Positions 1 through 8,261 of a stretch of 36,164 nucleotides of DNA are shown here, piece by piece; the first letter of the stretch is position 1, and the number at the start of each line of letters is the position of its first letter. This stretch comes from Bacteroidales bacterium UBA2714 (GTDB taxonomy: Bacteria > Bacteroidota > Bacteroidia > Bacteroidales > P3): NCBI GenBank assembly GCA_002354035.1, contig DEKU01000031.1:1-36164 (forward strand). Reading direction: 5' to 3'. Under the pieces are notes generated by a model that saw nothing but the letters and a program-made list of their open reading frames with translations, had not been told where the DNA came from and did no database searches. A program made the translations under genes and the position numbers.

Positions 1-355
1 CCTCCCCTCCCCTCGCGCTCCACAGCCGCCCGACAGCCCCGCGCCCACCCCGCCGCATGTCCAGCCTCCCGCCCCACCAACTCCGCTCTAAATCCGCTCT
101 AAGTCCGCTCTGGGTCCGCTCCTTATTCTACATTTTATTTCTATTTATTCTACATTTATACACTACTTCGCCTCTTAAAGGCCGTCAACAAAGCAATTAA
201 ATTGCGTATTTCCATTAAGATACCGGCGAGCACAGAACAAAACAGCAGCCGTGGCGCTGCGGCAGACGGGGGAAAAAGGTGAGGGGCGGCAACGCCGACA
301 GGGCGCAGCCAGAGGCAACTGCCTGATGGGCAGCAGGGCAATAGATGGGGCGGAG
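1..355. other. Gene-free left edge
   Basis: No convincing gene is visible downstream of folA up to the window edge. The stretch contains a 4-fold 11-bp tandem repeat (82-122) and an AT-rich run (130-160). Its short ORFs have no recognisable motif; one minus-strand ORF of 19 codons starting near 216 has nothing to support it. Confidence 0.5.
82..122. repeat. 11-bp tandem repeat, about 4 copies
   Basis: Successive units TCCGCTCTAAA, TCCGCTCTAAG and TCCGCTCTGGG are followed by a partial TCCGCTCCT. The first seven bases are constant and the last three drift. It lies in non-coding DNA and its role is unknown. Confidence 0.8.
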
Positions 356-907
356 CTATCGGAGTGGTAGCGGGTCGTGGAGGCGGTAGTATTCGGCGTA
401 GGCGAACTGCAGGCCGCTCTCGTCGTCAGTCTGGCGTGGGGTGATGCTGCTCTGGCGGAACACCGAGGGGTCGATGGCGGGAAAGTAGACATCGGCCTCG
501 AAGTCGCTGTAAACCCACGTCACATACAGGCGGGAGGCTATGGGCAGGAAGAGCCGGTAGATGGCGGCGCCACCCATAACAAACACCTCCTCCTCGCTTT
601 CGGTCATGTTCAGCACCTGCGGCACGGAATGGGCTATCTCGACGGTGCCGGTGGCCGTGGGCGGGGTGTCGAAACGGAAAGCCTCGTCGTGGGTCAGCAC
701 GATGTTGCGCCTACGGGGCAGGGGTTTCTTGGGGAGCGAGTCGAAAGTGCGGCGCCCCATGATGACGGAGTGGCCGGACGTGAGGGACTTGAAACGTTTG
801 AGGTCGTCGCTGATGTGCCACAGGAGGTCGTTGTCTTTGCCGATGGCCCAGTTCTGCGCCACGGCCACGATGATGGAGAGGTTGGGTTTGGGATGGATGT
901 CGATCAT
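356..907 (-). CDS. folA: Dihydrofolate reductase
   Basis: It reduces dihydrofolate to tetrahydrofolate with NADPH in the cytoplasm, supplying one-carbon carriers. At 183 aa it is slightly longer than E. coli FolA. Visible family motifs are the N-terminal strand with AIGKDNDLLWH (21-31), the DLKRFK helix (35-40) whose Asp35 aligns with the catalytic acid of E. coli Asp27, the cofactor segment VIMGRRTFDSLP, and GGAAIYRLFLP near residue 112. The ATG at 907 gives the expected N-terminus. thyA, a frequent partner, is not next to it. It lies downstream of hydF on the same strand, separated by 125 bp of short repeats, so co-transcription is possible but not shown. Confidence 0.95.
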   Translation of the reverse strand: MIDIHPKPNLSIIVAVAQNWAIGKDNDLLWHISDDLKRFKSLTSGHSVIMGRRTFDSLPKKPLPRRRNIVLTHDEAFRFDTPPTATGTVEIAHSVPQVLNMTESEEEVFVMGGAAIYRLFLPIASRLYVTWVYSDFEADVYFPAIDPSVFRQSSITPRQTDDESGLQFAYAEYYRLHDPLPLR

Positions 908-935
908 ATTTTTGAATGGGGGAATGTGGGAGTGT

Positions 936-979
936 GTTAATTCGTTAATGTGCTAATGGGTTAATGGGTTAATGGGGAA
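936..979. repeat. Degenerate TTAATGGG tandem repeat
   Basis: About five units of the TTAATGGG / TTAATGTG type lie between hydF and folA. The last three copies are nearly identical. This is non-coding simple sequence. Confidence 0.7.
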
Positions 980-1007
980 TGGGGTTGTTCTTTGACGGCG
1001 TCAGCCA

Positions 1008-1043
1008 CTCACACATTTACACATTCACACATTCACACATTCA
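1008..1043. repeat. 9-bp tandem repeat (CACATTCAC type)
   Basis: About four units of ACACATTC / ACACATTT lie directly downstream of the hydF stop codon. The final unit touches the hydF C-terminus at 1033-1043, so the repeat runs into the coding end. Confidence 0.7.
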
Positions 1044-2277
1044 ATCTCGATTTGGGGTTGGAGAAAATGCGCATGGAACGCTCGAAGATGCCGTTCATGT
1101 AGGCGATGGCCAGACCGTAGTTGCTTACGGGGATGCCGGCCTCGATGGCGGGTGCCAGTCGGGCGGCCAGCTGTTTGGCCGTCACCACACAGCCGCCACA
1201 CTGGATGATGAGTGCATAGTCGGTCAAAGCGCGGGAGGGCTGGCCGTCGGCGGGACCGGTGATGGGCGAGAGTCCGGCCACGGCCTCGCAGTGCAGCTCT
1301 TTGCCCGTGTAGCGAGCCAGGAGGCGGGGCAGTTTGACGCGGCCGATATCTTCGCAGGTGACGTTGTGGGTGCAGCTTTCGAGCATCAGCACACGGTCGC
1401 CGTCTTGCAGGCGGTCGATGGCGGGGGTGCCTTTGACGTACTCATCGAACAGGCCTTTGGCACGGGCCAGCACCACACTGAAGGAGGTGAGGAACACTTG
1501 GTCCGGCACCAGTTTGGCCACCATGTCGTAGACCTGACTGTCGGTCACGACTAACCGTGGGGGCTGCTTCATGGCGGAGAGGGTGTCGGCCAGTTCGGTC
1601 TCGCGGCAGACGATGGCACGGGCGTGGTTGTCCAGCAGGTCGCGCAGCACCTGCACTTGGGGCAGGATCATGCGGCCCTCGGGGGCGGAGGAGTCGATGG
1701 GCGTGACCATCACCACGGTGTCGCCCGCGCCCACCACATCACCCAGCAGCGAGCGGTGGACGTAGGCCGTTTCGGGCAGGGCCTGGCGGATGCGGGCGGT
1801 GAGGGGCTCGCGCAACGAGGGGTCTTTGACCGTAAGGACAAAGATGGAGGTTTCGTAATCGTGCTCTATACGCTCAATGAGAGCGGGGTCGGGCTTCAGG
1901 CGGTCGGCCTGAGAGTAGATGAGCACATAGGGGATGCCACGTTTGCGGCAGGTGTCCACCAGCATCACCTCCTCGGCCTCGAAGCGGTTGTTGGTGAAAA
2001 GAATCAGTGCGAGGTCGGCCTGAGCAAGCATGTCGAGACTGCGGTCGATGCGCTGGCGGCCCACGGTGCCCTCGTCGTCGATGCCGGCGGTGTCGATCCA
2101 CACCACGGGGCCCACGCCGCCGATTTCCATGGTTTTCTTGACGGGGTCGGTGGTGGTGCCGGCCAAGTCGGACACGATGGCAATCTGCTGCCCGGTCAAG
2201 TAATTCACCAGCGAGCTCTTGCCGTAGTTCCTGCGGCCAAAGATGCCGATATGAGGTTTCAGTTCGTTTCCTTTCAT
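1033..2277 (-). CDS. hydF: [FeFe]-hydrogenase H-cluster maturation GTPase HydF
   Basis: HydF is the GTPase scaffold on which the 2Fe subcluster of [FeFe]-hydrogenase is assembled, working with the radical-SAM enzymes HydE and HydG. The N-terminal G domain shows the P-loop GRRNYGKS (14-21), TTTDP (41-45) and DTAG (62-65). The C-terminal half carries the cluster-binding ligands: Cys302-x-His304 in ESCTHNVTCEDIGR and CGGC at 360-363, separated by about 55 residues, close to the published CxH...CxxC spacing. The length (414 aa) is normal. HydE, HydG and the hydrogenase are not in this window, so they must be encoded elsewhere if the system works. The call points to a fermentative anaerobe. Confidence 0.96.
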   Translation of the reverse strand: MKGNELKPHIGIFGRRNYGKSSLVNYLTGQQIAIVSDLAGTTTDPVKKTMEIGGVGPVVWIDTAGIDDEGTVGRQRIDRSLDMLAQADLALILFTNNRFEAEEVMLVDTCRKRGIPYVLIYSQADRLKPDPALIERIEHDYETSIFVLTVKDPSLREPLTARIRQALPETAYVHRSLLGDVVGAGDTVVMVTPIDSSAPEGRMILPQVQVLRDLLDNHARAIVCRETELADTLSAMKQPPRLVVTDSQVYDMVAKLVPDQVFLTSFSVVLARAKGLFDEYVKGTPAIDRLQDGDRVLMLESCTHNVTCEDIGRVKLPRLLARYTGKELHCEAVAGLSPITGPADGQPSRALTDYALIIQCGGCVVTAKQLAARLAPAIEAGIPVSNYGLAIAYMNGIFERSMRIFSNPKSRLNV

Positions 2278-2280
2278 GCT

Positions 2281-2660
2281 TTAATAACGCAGCGTCGGTG
2301 CTTTTATTGTCGAAGAGGTCGTAAAATCAGCGGCAACAGCAAACGATTCGCGAGACTCCGTGCCGGAGACGAGCGCTGCCTTCCCGTCGCATTGCAGCGG
2401 ACAGGCGGGCGACGCAGGTGGTGGTGGTGGCACAAGGCTCCGTCGACGTTGCCGCCGTCGGCGGAAATGGCACAACAGCCCTCGTCGTGCATCGGTACGC
2501 CCACCGCATAGCGGAACAGCATCTGCTGACCGAAGAGGGTCTCCTATTGGCAAAAGGCGGGCTGGCACTTGTGGCTGAGGCCCATCGTGGGGTCGGTAAA
2601 GGTGGTAAGAACAATCTATTGGCTGCGGCCATGATTGGTGTCAGCTGCGCCTTAATCAAA
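2281..2660 (-). pseudogene. Possible decayed DsbA/FrnE-like thioredoxin-fold gene
   Basis: On the minus strand, upstream of hydF, one frame reads VLTTFTDPTMGLSHKCQPAF, then a stop. Shortly after, another stretch reads GQQMLFRYAVGVPMHDEG. Together they resemble the start of Bacteroidales DsbA/FrnE-family proteins (TTFTDP.MGLS..C, then FRYAM), but with in-frame stops, an apparently corrupted start and no recognisable remainder. If this is right, it is a dead gene. The match is from memory of the family and is short, so it is tentative. Confidence 0.3.
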
Positions 2661-2993
2661 TTGTGATGAATGTCTGTCACCGAAGGCACTGATATTTTTC
2701 ACATCCCTACAGGTTATTTTGTTGCAGATGGAAGATGGTGTTCCTTTGCAATTGATTATGTGAAATATACAAGAATCCTTCGACTTCCATTTGGTCTTCG
2801 GGGTGGGTTGAGACATGACGGACATCACTGCCAGCGCTTTGTTGCCTGGCTCAGGCACATCATGCTGTGGGGAACAAAATAATTGGGGAAGAATAACGTT
2901 ATGAACAGCGATTATTTTGCACCTAAATAATAAGGCGCGAGGAAATAGGCTTTAGCGCCTCTTAAAAAAGTAACGTATTAACAGGTAAAAAAC
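2661..2993. other. Gene-free stretch before the protease
   Basis: There are short open frames on both strands here (for example a 70-codon plus-strand frame from 2670) without family resemblance or a clear start signal. A 6-bp inverted repeat AGGCGC/GCGCCT lies at about 2933-2957 just before the protease start. TTATTTTG at 2912-2919 is one base off the Bacteroidetes -7 consensus and could be the protease promoter. Confidence 0.4.
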
Positions 2994-5195
2994 ATGACCC
3001 TAAAGAACCTCACAGCGCTGTTGGTGTGCATGATACTGGCTGTCGGCACCTCGGCGCAACAACAAACAGGACAGGCAAATGCCATAAACACCCAAAAGGT
3101 GTCGGCCCACCTTGTGCGGCTGACCAAGCAACATCTGAAGGCTGGCAGCAAGGACTCGTCGAAGAGAATTTATGCACTGGCCACGCTGGGCCAGCGATGC
3201 GATGCCAAGTCGTTTTTCGAGCGACATGAGTGCCAGCTTGTGGACAGTATCGGCCGGATTTATATCATCGGCGTCCCGCTGAGGGCCGTGCCCTCGCTGT
3301 CGAACAACGACACCGTGGAGCGGATCGAGGCCGAACGGATGCCGCGACCGGCCATGGATGTGACACCCAGGCAGGTGAACGCGACGGATGTCTACACAGG
3401 GACGGGACTGCCCCAAGCCTTTACGGGAGCTGGTGTGGCCGCCGGTGTTTTTGACAGCTATTATGACTTCACCCATCCTGCATTCAGGGATGCTGCGGGC
3501 AACTTGCGTATAAAATACTACTATGACTTTCACTGGCCCAATGCTGACAGCACTTTAGGGCATGTCATAGAATCGACCGAAGAGATTGAGGCACAGGAGC
3601 ACTCGCTCTATACCCTGAACGGAGTGCACGGCACCCATGTGACGGGCATCATGGCCGGGGCTGCGGTGGACGGGAACTACCGCGGCATGGCCCCTGAGGC
3701 CGACATCTATCTGGCCGACTTCAATTCAGAACGTACTCAATTTGCCAATCCCGACGAGCATACTTCGGCCATAGCTGTATTGGGATTCAAGTATATCTTT
3801 GACCGCGCCGCTGCCGACGGCAAACCCTGCGTCATCAACTTCAGCAGCTGCGAGAGCGTCACCCTCACGCGCCAACGGACGCTGGAAGGCGAAGCCCTGC
3901 AAGCCCTTGTGGGGCCGGGACGCATCATCGTGGCCGGGGCTGGCAACGACGGCACCCGGGCTTGCTATCTTGAAAAAGGAGCGGACGACCCGCAGGCCGG
4001 CACCGGCATCGTGAACGGGATTTATGGCGGTGGCCTGATTGACATCGACCTGGTGACGAATGGCAACCAGCGTGTGCGGTTCGACTTTTTCGGCATGGGC
4101 CTTTCGGGCGGCGGCATAGAAGGTACGATTGCCTTCAACACCGACAGCATCGATGCCACCACGGGCAACCACTACTCGACCACGGTGACTTTTGGCGACA
4201 TAGACATGGGCGTGACCGTCAGTCCGCAGACGGATCCTCGTGGCACGGTGTATCACATCGAGGCCACAATGCCTAATTTGGGCTACCTGTTCCTGTGCGG
4301 GGCAGTGGTGCTGATGACCAGCGACAACCCTGCTTGGATGTACAGCGACATCGGATTCAGCCCGTTTGAGAATGTGGCCGATGTACCTCAATATAGCTTC
4401 GCAAAGCCAGGCTATTCGGTTTCGTGGCCCGCCTGTCTGCCCAACATAATAGGCGTCGGGGCCACGGGATATAAGTCGTCCATTACCAACATCGACGGCG
4501 AAAGCAACTACGACTATGTACAGTTCGAACCCGAAAGGGAGGGCCTGATTGCCAAGTTCTCGTCGTATGGTCCGACCTTCGACGGACGCATCAAGCCCGA
4601 TGTGGTGGCTCCCGGCATGAATATCAACGCCCCATACAACAGCTTCTATACCGATTTCGAAGGCACAAGAAAATACTTGACATACCGGACCACCTACGGC
4701 GGAAAGGACTACTATTATCTGGCAGAGTCGGGGACATCCATGTCGTCGCCCGTGGTGGCTGGAGCCATAGCCCTCTGGCTACAGGCAAGGCCCACACTTA
4801 CTCCGCAGGAGGCTCTGGACGTGATAAGCCGCACGGCCACCCATCCTGACAGCAGAATGGAATATCCGAACAGCACATACGGATATGGCCAGATTGACAC
4901 GTACCGCGGACTGCTGGAAGTCCTCCAACTGCCTGTCAGCATTCCTGAGCTGAGCGACCACCAACCGTCGGACGTCAATTTCCGCGTGGAGAACCGACGC
5001 CTGTACGTCGACTTTGGCGAAAAGGTTCCTGAACGGATGAGCCTCCACATTTACACCGTCGACGGTCGCAAGGTGATGGCTCAGAACGGGAAGACCGATG
5101 TCGACCTGTCGCGGCTGCCAGCGGGAGTGTATGCCGTCCAACTGCTCACAGACAGCAAAAGCACCACCGGCTCAACCCTCATAAGGTTGCAATAG
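2994..5195 (+). CDS. Secreted S8 (subtilisin-like) protease with T9SS sorting tail
   Basis: This is a predicted extracellular or surface serine protease of 733 aa. A signal peptide (about 1-21, ending in TSA-QQ) is followed by a propeptide-like region. The catalytic triad is visible as Asp154 (AAGVFDSYYDF), His212 (HGTHVTGIMAG) and Ser582 (SGTSMSSPVVAGA), with the oxyanion Asn318 in AGAGNDG. A large insert between Asn318 and the Ser block (about 340-510) contains a beta-rich domain. The last 80 residues match the type A C-terminal domain of the type IX secretion system (MSLHIYTVDGRKVM, then DLSRLPAGVYAVQL), which predicts outer-membrane export and anchoring. It is transcribed alone and followed by a strong terminator. 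Confidence 0.93.
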   Translation: MTLKNLTALLVCMILAVGTSAQQQTGQANAINTQKVSAHLVRLTKQHLKAGSKDSSKRIYALATLGQRCDAKSFFERHECQLVDSIGRIYIIGVPLRAVPSLSNNDTVERIEAERMPRPAMDVTPRQVNATDVYTGTGLPQAFTGAGVAAGVFDSYYDFTHPAFRDAAGNLRIKYYYDFHWPNADSTLGHVIESTEEIEAQEHSLYTLNGVHGTHVTGIMAGAAVDGNYRGMAPEADIYLADFNSERTQFANPDEHTSAIAVLGFKYIFDRAAADGKPCVINFSSCESVTLTRQRTLEGEALQALVGPGRIIVAGAGNDGTRACYLEKGADDPQAGTGIVNGIYGGGLIDIDLVTNGNQRVRFDFFGMGLSGGGIEGTIAFNTDSIDATTGNHYSTTVTFGDIDMGVTVSPQTDPRGTVYHIEATMPNLGYLFLCGAVVLMTSDNPAWMYSDIGFSPFENVADVPQYSFAKPGYSVSWPACLPNIIGVGATGYKSSITNIDGESNYDYVQFEPEREGLIAKFSSYGPTFDGRIKPDVVAPGMNINAPYNSFYTDFEGTRKYLTYRTTYGGKDYYYLAESGTSMSSPVVAGAIALWLQARPTLTPQEALDVISRTATHPDSRMEYPNSTYGYGQIDTYRGLLEVLQLPVSIPELSDHQPSDVNFRVENRRLYVDFGEKVPERMSLHIYTVDGRKVMAQNGKTDVDLSRLPAGVYAVQLLTDSKSTTGSTLIRLQ

Positions 5196-5257
5196 CACCC
5201 GGCCTGACGGGGCAGGAAGCAACAGTTGTCCCACTGAAACCATCACAAGATGAATGA

Positions 5258-5283
5258 CCACGGGCTTGGCCCGTGGTTTTTTT
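5258..5283 (+). terminator. Rho-independent terminator after the S8 protease
   Basis: A perfect 8-bp stem CCACGGGC / GCCCGTGG with loop TTG is followed by seven T. It lies 62 bp after the protease stop and just ahead of the next promoter. Confidence 0.92.
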
Positions 5284-5315
5284 GTTGCGGTTTACGTTGA
5301 GCGGGATTTATTTTG

Positions 5316-5323
5316 TATCTTTG
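5316..5323 (+). promoter_or_regulatory. Promoter -7 box for the GPx-like gene
   Basis: TATCTTTG is an exact match to the Bacteroidetes -7 consensus TAnnTTTG. It lies about 62 bp upstream of the ATG at 5386. The upstream -33 element is weak (a TTG at 5297-5299). Confidence 0.7.
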
Positions 5324-5385
5324 CATTCGGCAAAGAGATTTACCTACTTTGCCAAACACTATTATTATCAACAAAATACACACAA

Positions 5386-6030
5386 ATGAAACACATTAAG
5401 TTATTGTCCTTGTGTCTTGGGGTAGCGATGCTGCTCGGAGCCTGCGGACAGAAAAAAGCCGAGACGGCCAACGTGGCACCCGCCGACAATGTTTATCAGT
5501 TTTGTTTTGTCAATGGTACCGGCGACACGGTGTCGATGAACGACTATCAGGGCAAGGTGCTGCTGGTGGTGAACACGGCCACCCAGTGCGGTTTCACACC
5601 CCAGTATGCCGACTTGCAGGCCCTCTACGCCACTTACCACGACCGTGGGCTGGAAATTCTTGATTTCCCCTGCAACCAGTTTGGCGAACAGGCTCCCGGA
5701 ACCAACGAGGAGATCGCCGCATTCTGCACCGGCAACTATGGCACCACCTTCCCCCAGATGGCCAAGATCGATGTGAACGGCGACAATGCCATTCCGCTCT
5801 ACACTTGGCTGAAAGAGAAGAAGGGTTTTGGCGGATTCGACACCACCGACCCGCGCGGTGCTTACCTGCACGCCGCCTTCAAGGCGCAGGACAGCCTCTA
5901 TGCCGAGAATCCCGACATCAAGTGGAATTTCACCAAATTCCTGATTGACCGCGAGGGCAATGTGGTGTGCCGTTTCGAGCCCACCGCACCGGCCACTGCC
6001 ATTGCCGAGGCCGTGGAGAAACTGCTTTAA
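5386..6030 (+). CDS. Glutathione-peroxidase-family lipoprotein
   Basis: This is a thiol peroxidase of the GPx fold, probably acting on hydroperoxides from an envelope location. The 214-aa protein starts at the ATG at 5386; a longer in-frame extension back to 5254 would run through the promoter and is rejected. A lipoprotein signal with lipobox LGAC (Cys20) precedes the enzyme domain. The peroxidatic Cys68 sits in NTATQCGFTPQY and the second motif reads DFPCNQFGEQAPGTNEEI (93-110), followed by WNFTKFLID. All are classical GPx motifs with Cys rather than selenocysteine. Bacteroidales GPx proteins are probably thioredoxin-linked, which is inference here. The next gene begins 10 bp downstream and is likely co-transcribed. 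Confidence 0.92.
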   Translation: MKHIKLLSLCLGVAMLLGACGQKKAETANVAPADNVYQFCFVNGTGDTVSMNDYQGKVLLVVNTATQCGFTPQYADLQALYATYHDRGLEILDFPCNQFGEQAPGTNEEIAAFCTGNYGTTFPQMAKIDVNGDNAIPLYTWLKEKKGFGGFDTTDPRGAYLHAAFKAQDSLYAENPDIKWNFTKFLIDREGNVVCRFEPTAPATAIAEAVEKLL

Positions 6031-6040
6031 TCCTTATGCC

Positions 6041-7201
6041 GTGCCGAACAGTTCATCGTCCCCTTTTAGCGTGAGGCTGGCCACCCTGGCCGACGTGCCC
6101 CACATAATGCCTCTCATCGACCACTCCCGAAGCATTATGCGGGCCAATGGCAACAATGTCCAGTGGGCGGGCTATCCAGGTCCCGACCTGATTGGTAGCG
6201 ACATCGCCAAAGGCATTGGCCATGTGATTATGCAGCAGGACCGCCCTGTGGGCTATTTTGCACTGCTGCAAGAGCCAGAACCCACCTACGCTGTAATTGA
6301 GGAGGGACTGTGGCTGGACGACACCACACCCTACAACACCCTGCACCGCCTGGCCTGTGCGCCGGGGGTGCTGGGTATTGCAAAGTGTGCTTTCTCTTTT
6401 GCCGAAAGCCGCTGCGCCTCGGTCCGCGTCGACACCCACCTTGCCAACGCCATCATGCTTCACATTATTCAGAGTCGGCTTTACACCCGCTGCGGCGTGG
6501 TGTATATGCGCGACGGGACCCCTCGCGAAGCGTTCCAGAAGATGATGTACCCCATGGTGACACCCTCGCTCAGACAGTATGTGGAGCAGTTTATCCTGCC
6601 GCAATACAGTCATTTCGACGCCGCCCACGGGGTGGACCATGTCCAGCGGGTGATGGCTCAGAGCATGGAACTTATGGGCAAACTGTCAGCACAGGGACAG
6701 AGCGGGCTGGATGCTGACATGGTATACACCATTGCCGCCTATCACGACACGGGCATCAGCGAGGGACGCGAGACTCACCACCTCGTCTCCGGCCGCATCA
6801 TACGCAATGACCAACGGCTTAAAGAATGGTTCACCTGCCAGGAGATAGAGACCATGGCCCAAGCAGCCGAGGACCACCGAGCCTCGCTGAAGGGCTTGCC
6901 TCGCTCCCTGTATGGCATGATTGTGGCCGAAGCCGACCGCGACATCGAGCCAATCACTGTCGTGCGCCGCACCATTGCCTACGGACTGGCCCACCATCCC
7001 GAACTGGACACCGAAGCCCTCTGGCAACGCACGCTAAAGCATCTGCACGAGAAGTATGACGACGGCGGATACCTGAGACTGTATGTCGACTGCTCCCGCA
7101 ACGCCCACCAGCTGGCCTTGCTGCGCCAGCTGATCCACGACCCGTCGCGCCTGCGTCAGCTCTTCGACCACGAGATGGCAAAGGCATCACCCCTTACATA
7201 A
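6041..7201 (+). CDS. GNAT-like acetyltransferase fused to an HD phosphohydrolase
   Basis: A 386-aa two-domain protein. The chosen start is the GTG at 6041, 10 bp after the GPx stop; the open frame extends upstream inside the GPx gene but its sequence there is a shadow. Residues 1-170 resemble a GNAT N-acetyltransferase (FSVRLATLADVPHIMPLID at the start, then DRPVGYFAL, and a VRVDTHLANAIMLHI segment). Residues about 180-386 are an HD domain: HFDAAHGVDHVQRV, AAYHDTG, later HHLVSGRIIRND and EADRD, which together supply the His/Asp metal ligands. The join is continuous with no stop. Substrates of both halves are unknown. It may be an operon partner of the GPx gene and of the DUF456 gene 64 bp downstream. 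Confidence 0.8.
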   Translation: MPNSSSSPFSVRLATLADVPHIMPLIDHSRSIMRANGNNVQWAGYPGPDLIGSDIAKGIGHVIMQQDRPVGYFALLQEPEPTYAVIEEGLWLDDTTPYNTLHRLACAPGVLGIAKCAFSFAESRCASVRVDTHLANAIMLHIIQSRLYTRCGVVYMRDGTPREAFQKMMYPMVTPSLRQYVEQFILPQYSHFDAAHGVDHVQRVMAQSMELMGKLSAQGQSGLDADMVYTIAAYHDTGISEGRETHHLVSGRIIRNDQRLKEWFTCQEIETMAQAAEDHRASLKGLPRSLYGMIVAEADRDIEPITVVRRTIAYGLAHHPELDTEALWQRTLKHLHEKYDDGGYLRLYVDCSRNAHQLALLRQLIHDPSRLRQLFDHEMAKASPLT

Positions 7202-7265
7202 ATAACACAACGGTTGGCCACATTACGGTGGTCATCATTCAATAAAACCTGAATCGGACAAAACA

Positions 7266-7760
7266 ATGGAAACATTCCTCATCATCTTAGCCATCATCTT
7301 TGCATTGATCGGCCTGGCAGGGTCCATCATTCCCGGACTGCCGGGGCCTCCCCTCAGCTGGGCTGCCGCATTGGTACTCAGTTTCACCTCTGTGGCCGAC
7401 ATCTCCCCCATGTTCCTTTTTGTGACGGGTGCCATCGCCGCCGTCATCACCGTGCTCGACTATGTAGTCCCCTCGCTCAGCACCAAACGGTTTGGGGGCA
7501 GCAAGGCCGGCATCTGGGGCTGCAACATAGGGTTGGTGATATCCATCGTAGGGCTGCCTTTCGGTCCTCAAGGACTTCTGGGCGTCATCTTGTGGCCTTT
7601 CATTGGGGCACTGGTCGGCGAGCTGATCAGCGGCAAAGAAAGCCGAGAGGCACTCCGTGCTGCATGGGGCGCCTTCGTAGGTTTCCTGACGGGAACAGGG
7701 CTGAAATTCGTCTACTCCCTCATCCTGGCCATACTCCTGATAAGAGATATTATCGTCTGA
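7266..7760 (+). CDS. DUF456 family membrane protein
   Basis: A 164-aa integral membrane protein. It has four or five hydrophobic segments, with the glycine- and proline-rich hairpin IPGLPGPPLSWAA near the N-terminus and the GSKAGIWG...GLPFGPQG region in the middle, both typical of DUF456. The family has no established function. It follows the GNAT-HD gene by 64 bp on the same strand and converges on a lipoprotein gene 52 bp further on. Confidence 0.85.
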   Translation: METFLIILAIIFALIGLAGSIIPGLPGPPLSWAAALVLSFTSVADISPMFLFVTGAIAAVITVLDYVVPSLSTKRFGGSKAGIWGCNIGLVISIVGLPFGPQGLLGVILWPFIGALVGELISGKESREALRAAWGAFVGFLTGTGLKFVYSLILAILLIRDIIV

Positions 7761-7812
7761 AGAAGGGACGGACATCTAATCGTTCAGATGCCCAACTGAC
7801 CGAACGGACTGA

Positions 7813-8217
7813 CTACTTATGCAGGTAGCGGTGCACCCGGTCGTTGGCATTGACAGGATTGATGTCGGAAGTCTCCATATCGATGAAACTGACATCGATA
7901 TGAACCGGATTGCTGCTGTCAAGCTCGAAATAGCCAGCCGAATACCACTCAATAATACGTCCGTCGACAGTACCCTCGACACCCACCACCACATAGCGGG
8001 CCAAGTCCGACGAGGTGATTTCAAAAATCTCACCCGGTTCGGCATACTTCAGTTCCCGTGATTTCACGAGGTCGAAACCGTAATCATACTCAAACAAAGT
8101 GATATTGGCCACGTTAGTAGCGCGGTCGTGATATTGAACCGTATAATGCGACTCTTTATAGCACGAGGAAAGGACGAGGCAGAATACTGCCGAAAGAACT
8201 AATAATAATCTCTTCAT
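7813..8217 (-). CDS. Small hypothetical lipoprotein
   Basis: 134 aa with a lipoprotein signal (MKRLLLVLSAVFCLVLSSC, Cys19). The mature part is rich in Tyr, Val and Asp and probably a small beta-sandwich (for example YVVVGVEGTVDGRIIEWYSAG). No enzymatic motif is seen and I do not recognise a named family. It lies 44 bp downstream of apt on the same strand and is probably read from the apt promoter. Confidence 0.75.
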   Translation of the reverse strand: MKRLLLVLSAVFCLVLSSCYKESHYTVQYHDRATNVANITLFEYDYGFDLVKSRELKYAEPGEIFEITSSDLARYVVVGVEGTVDGRIIEWYSAGYFELDSSNPVHIDVSFIDMETSDINPVNANDRVHRYLHK

Positions 8218-8261
8218 TGTATCTGTGTGTTTCTGATTAATAACCCATCATGTCACCTGTC

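Noticed and set aside
2670..2882. 70-codon plus-strand ORF before the S8 protease
   Set aside because: No family match, no promoter box, and an overlapping minus-strand frame of equal length; coding cannot be supported.
5254..5385. N-terminal extension of the GPx-like protein
   Set aside because: It would start inside the terminator and run through the promoter, and it would bury the lipoprotein signal.
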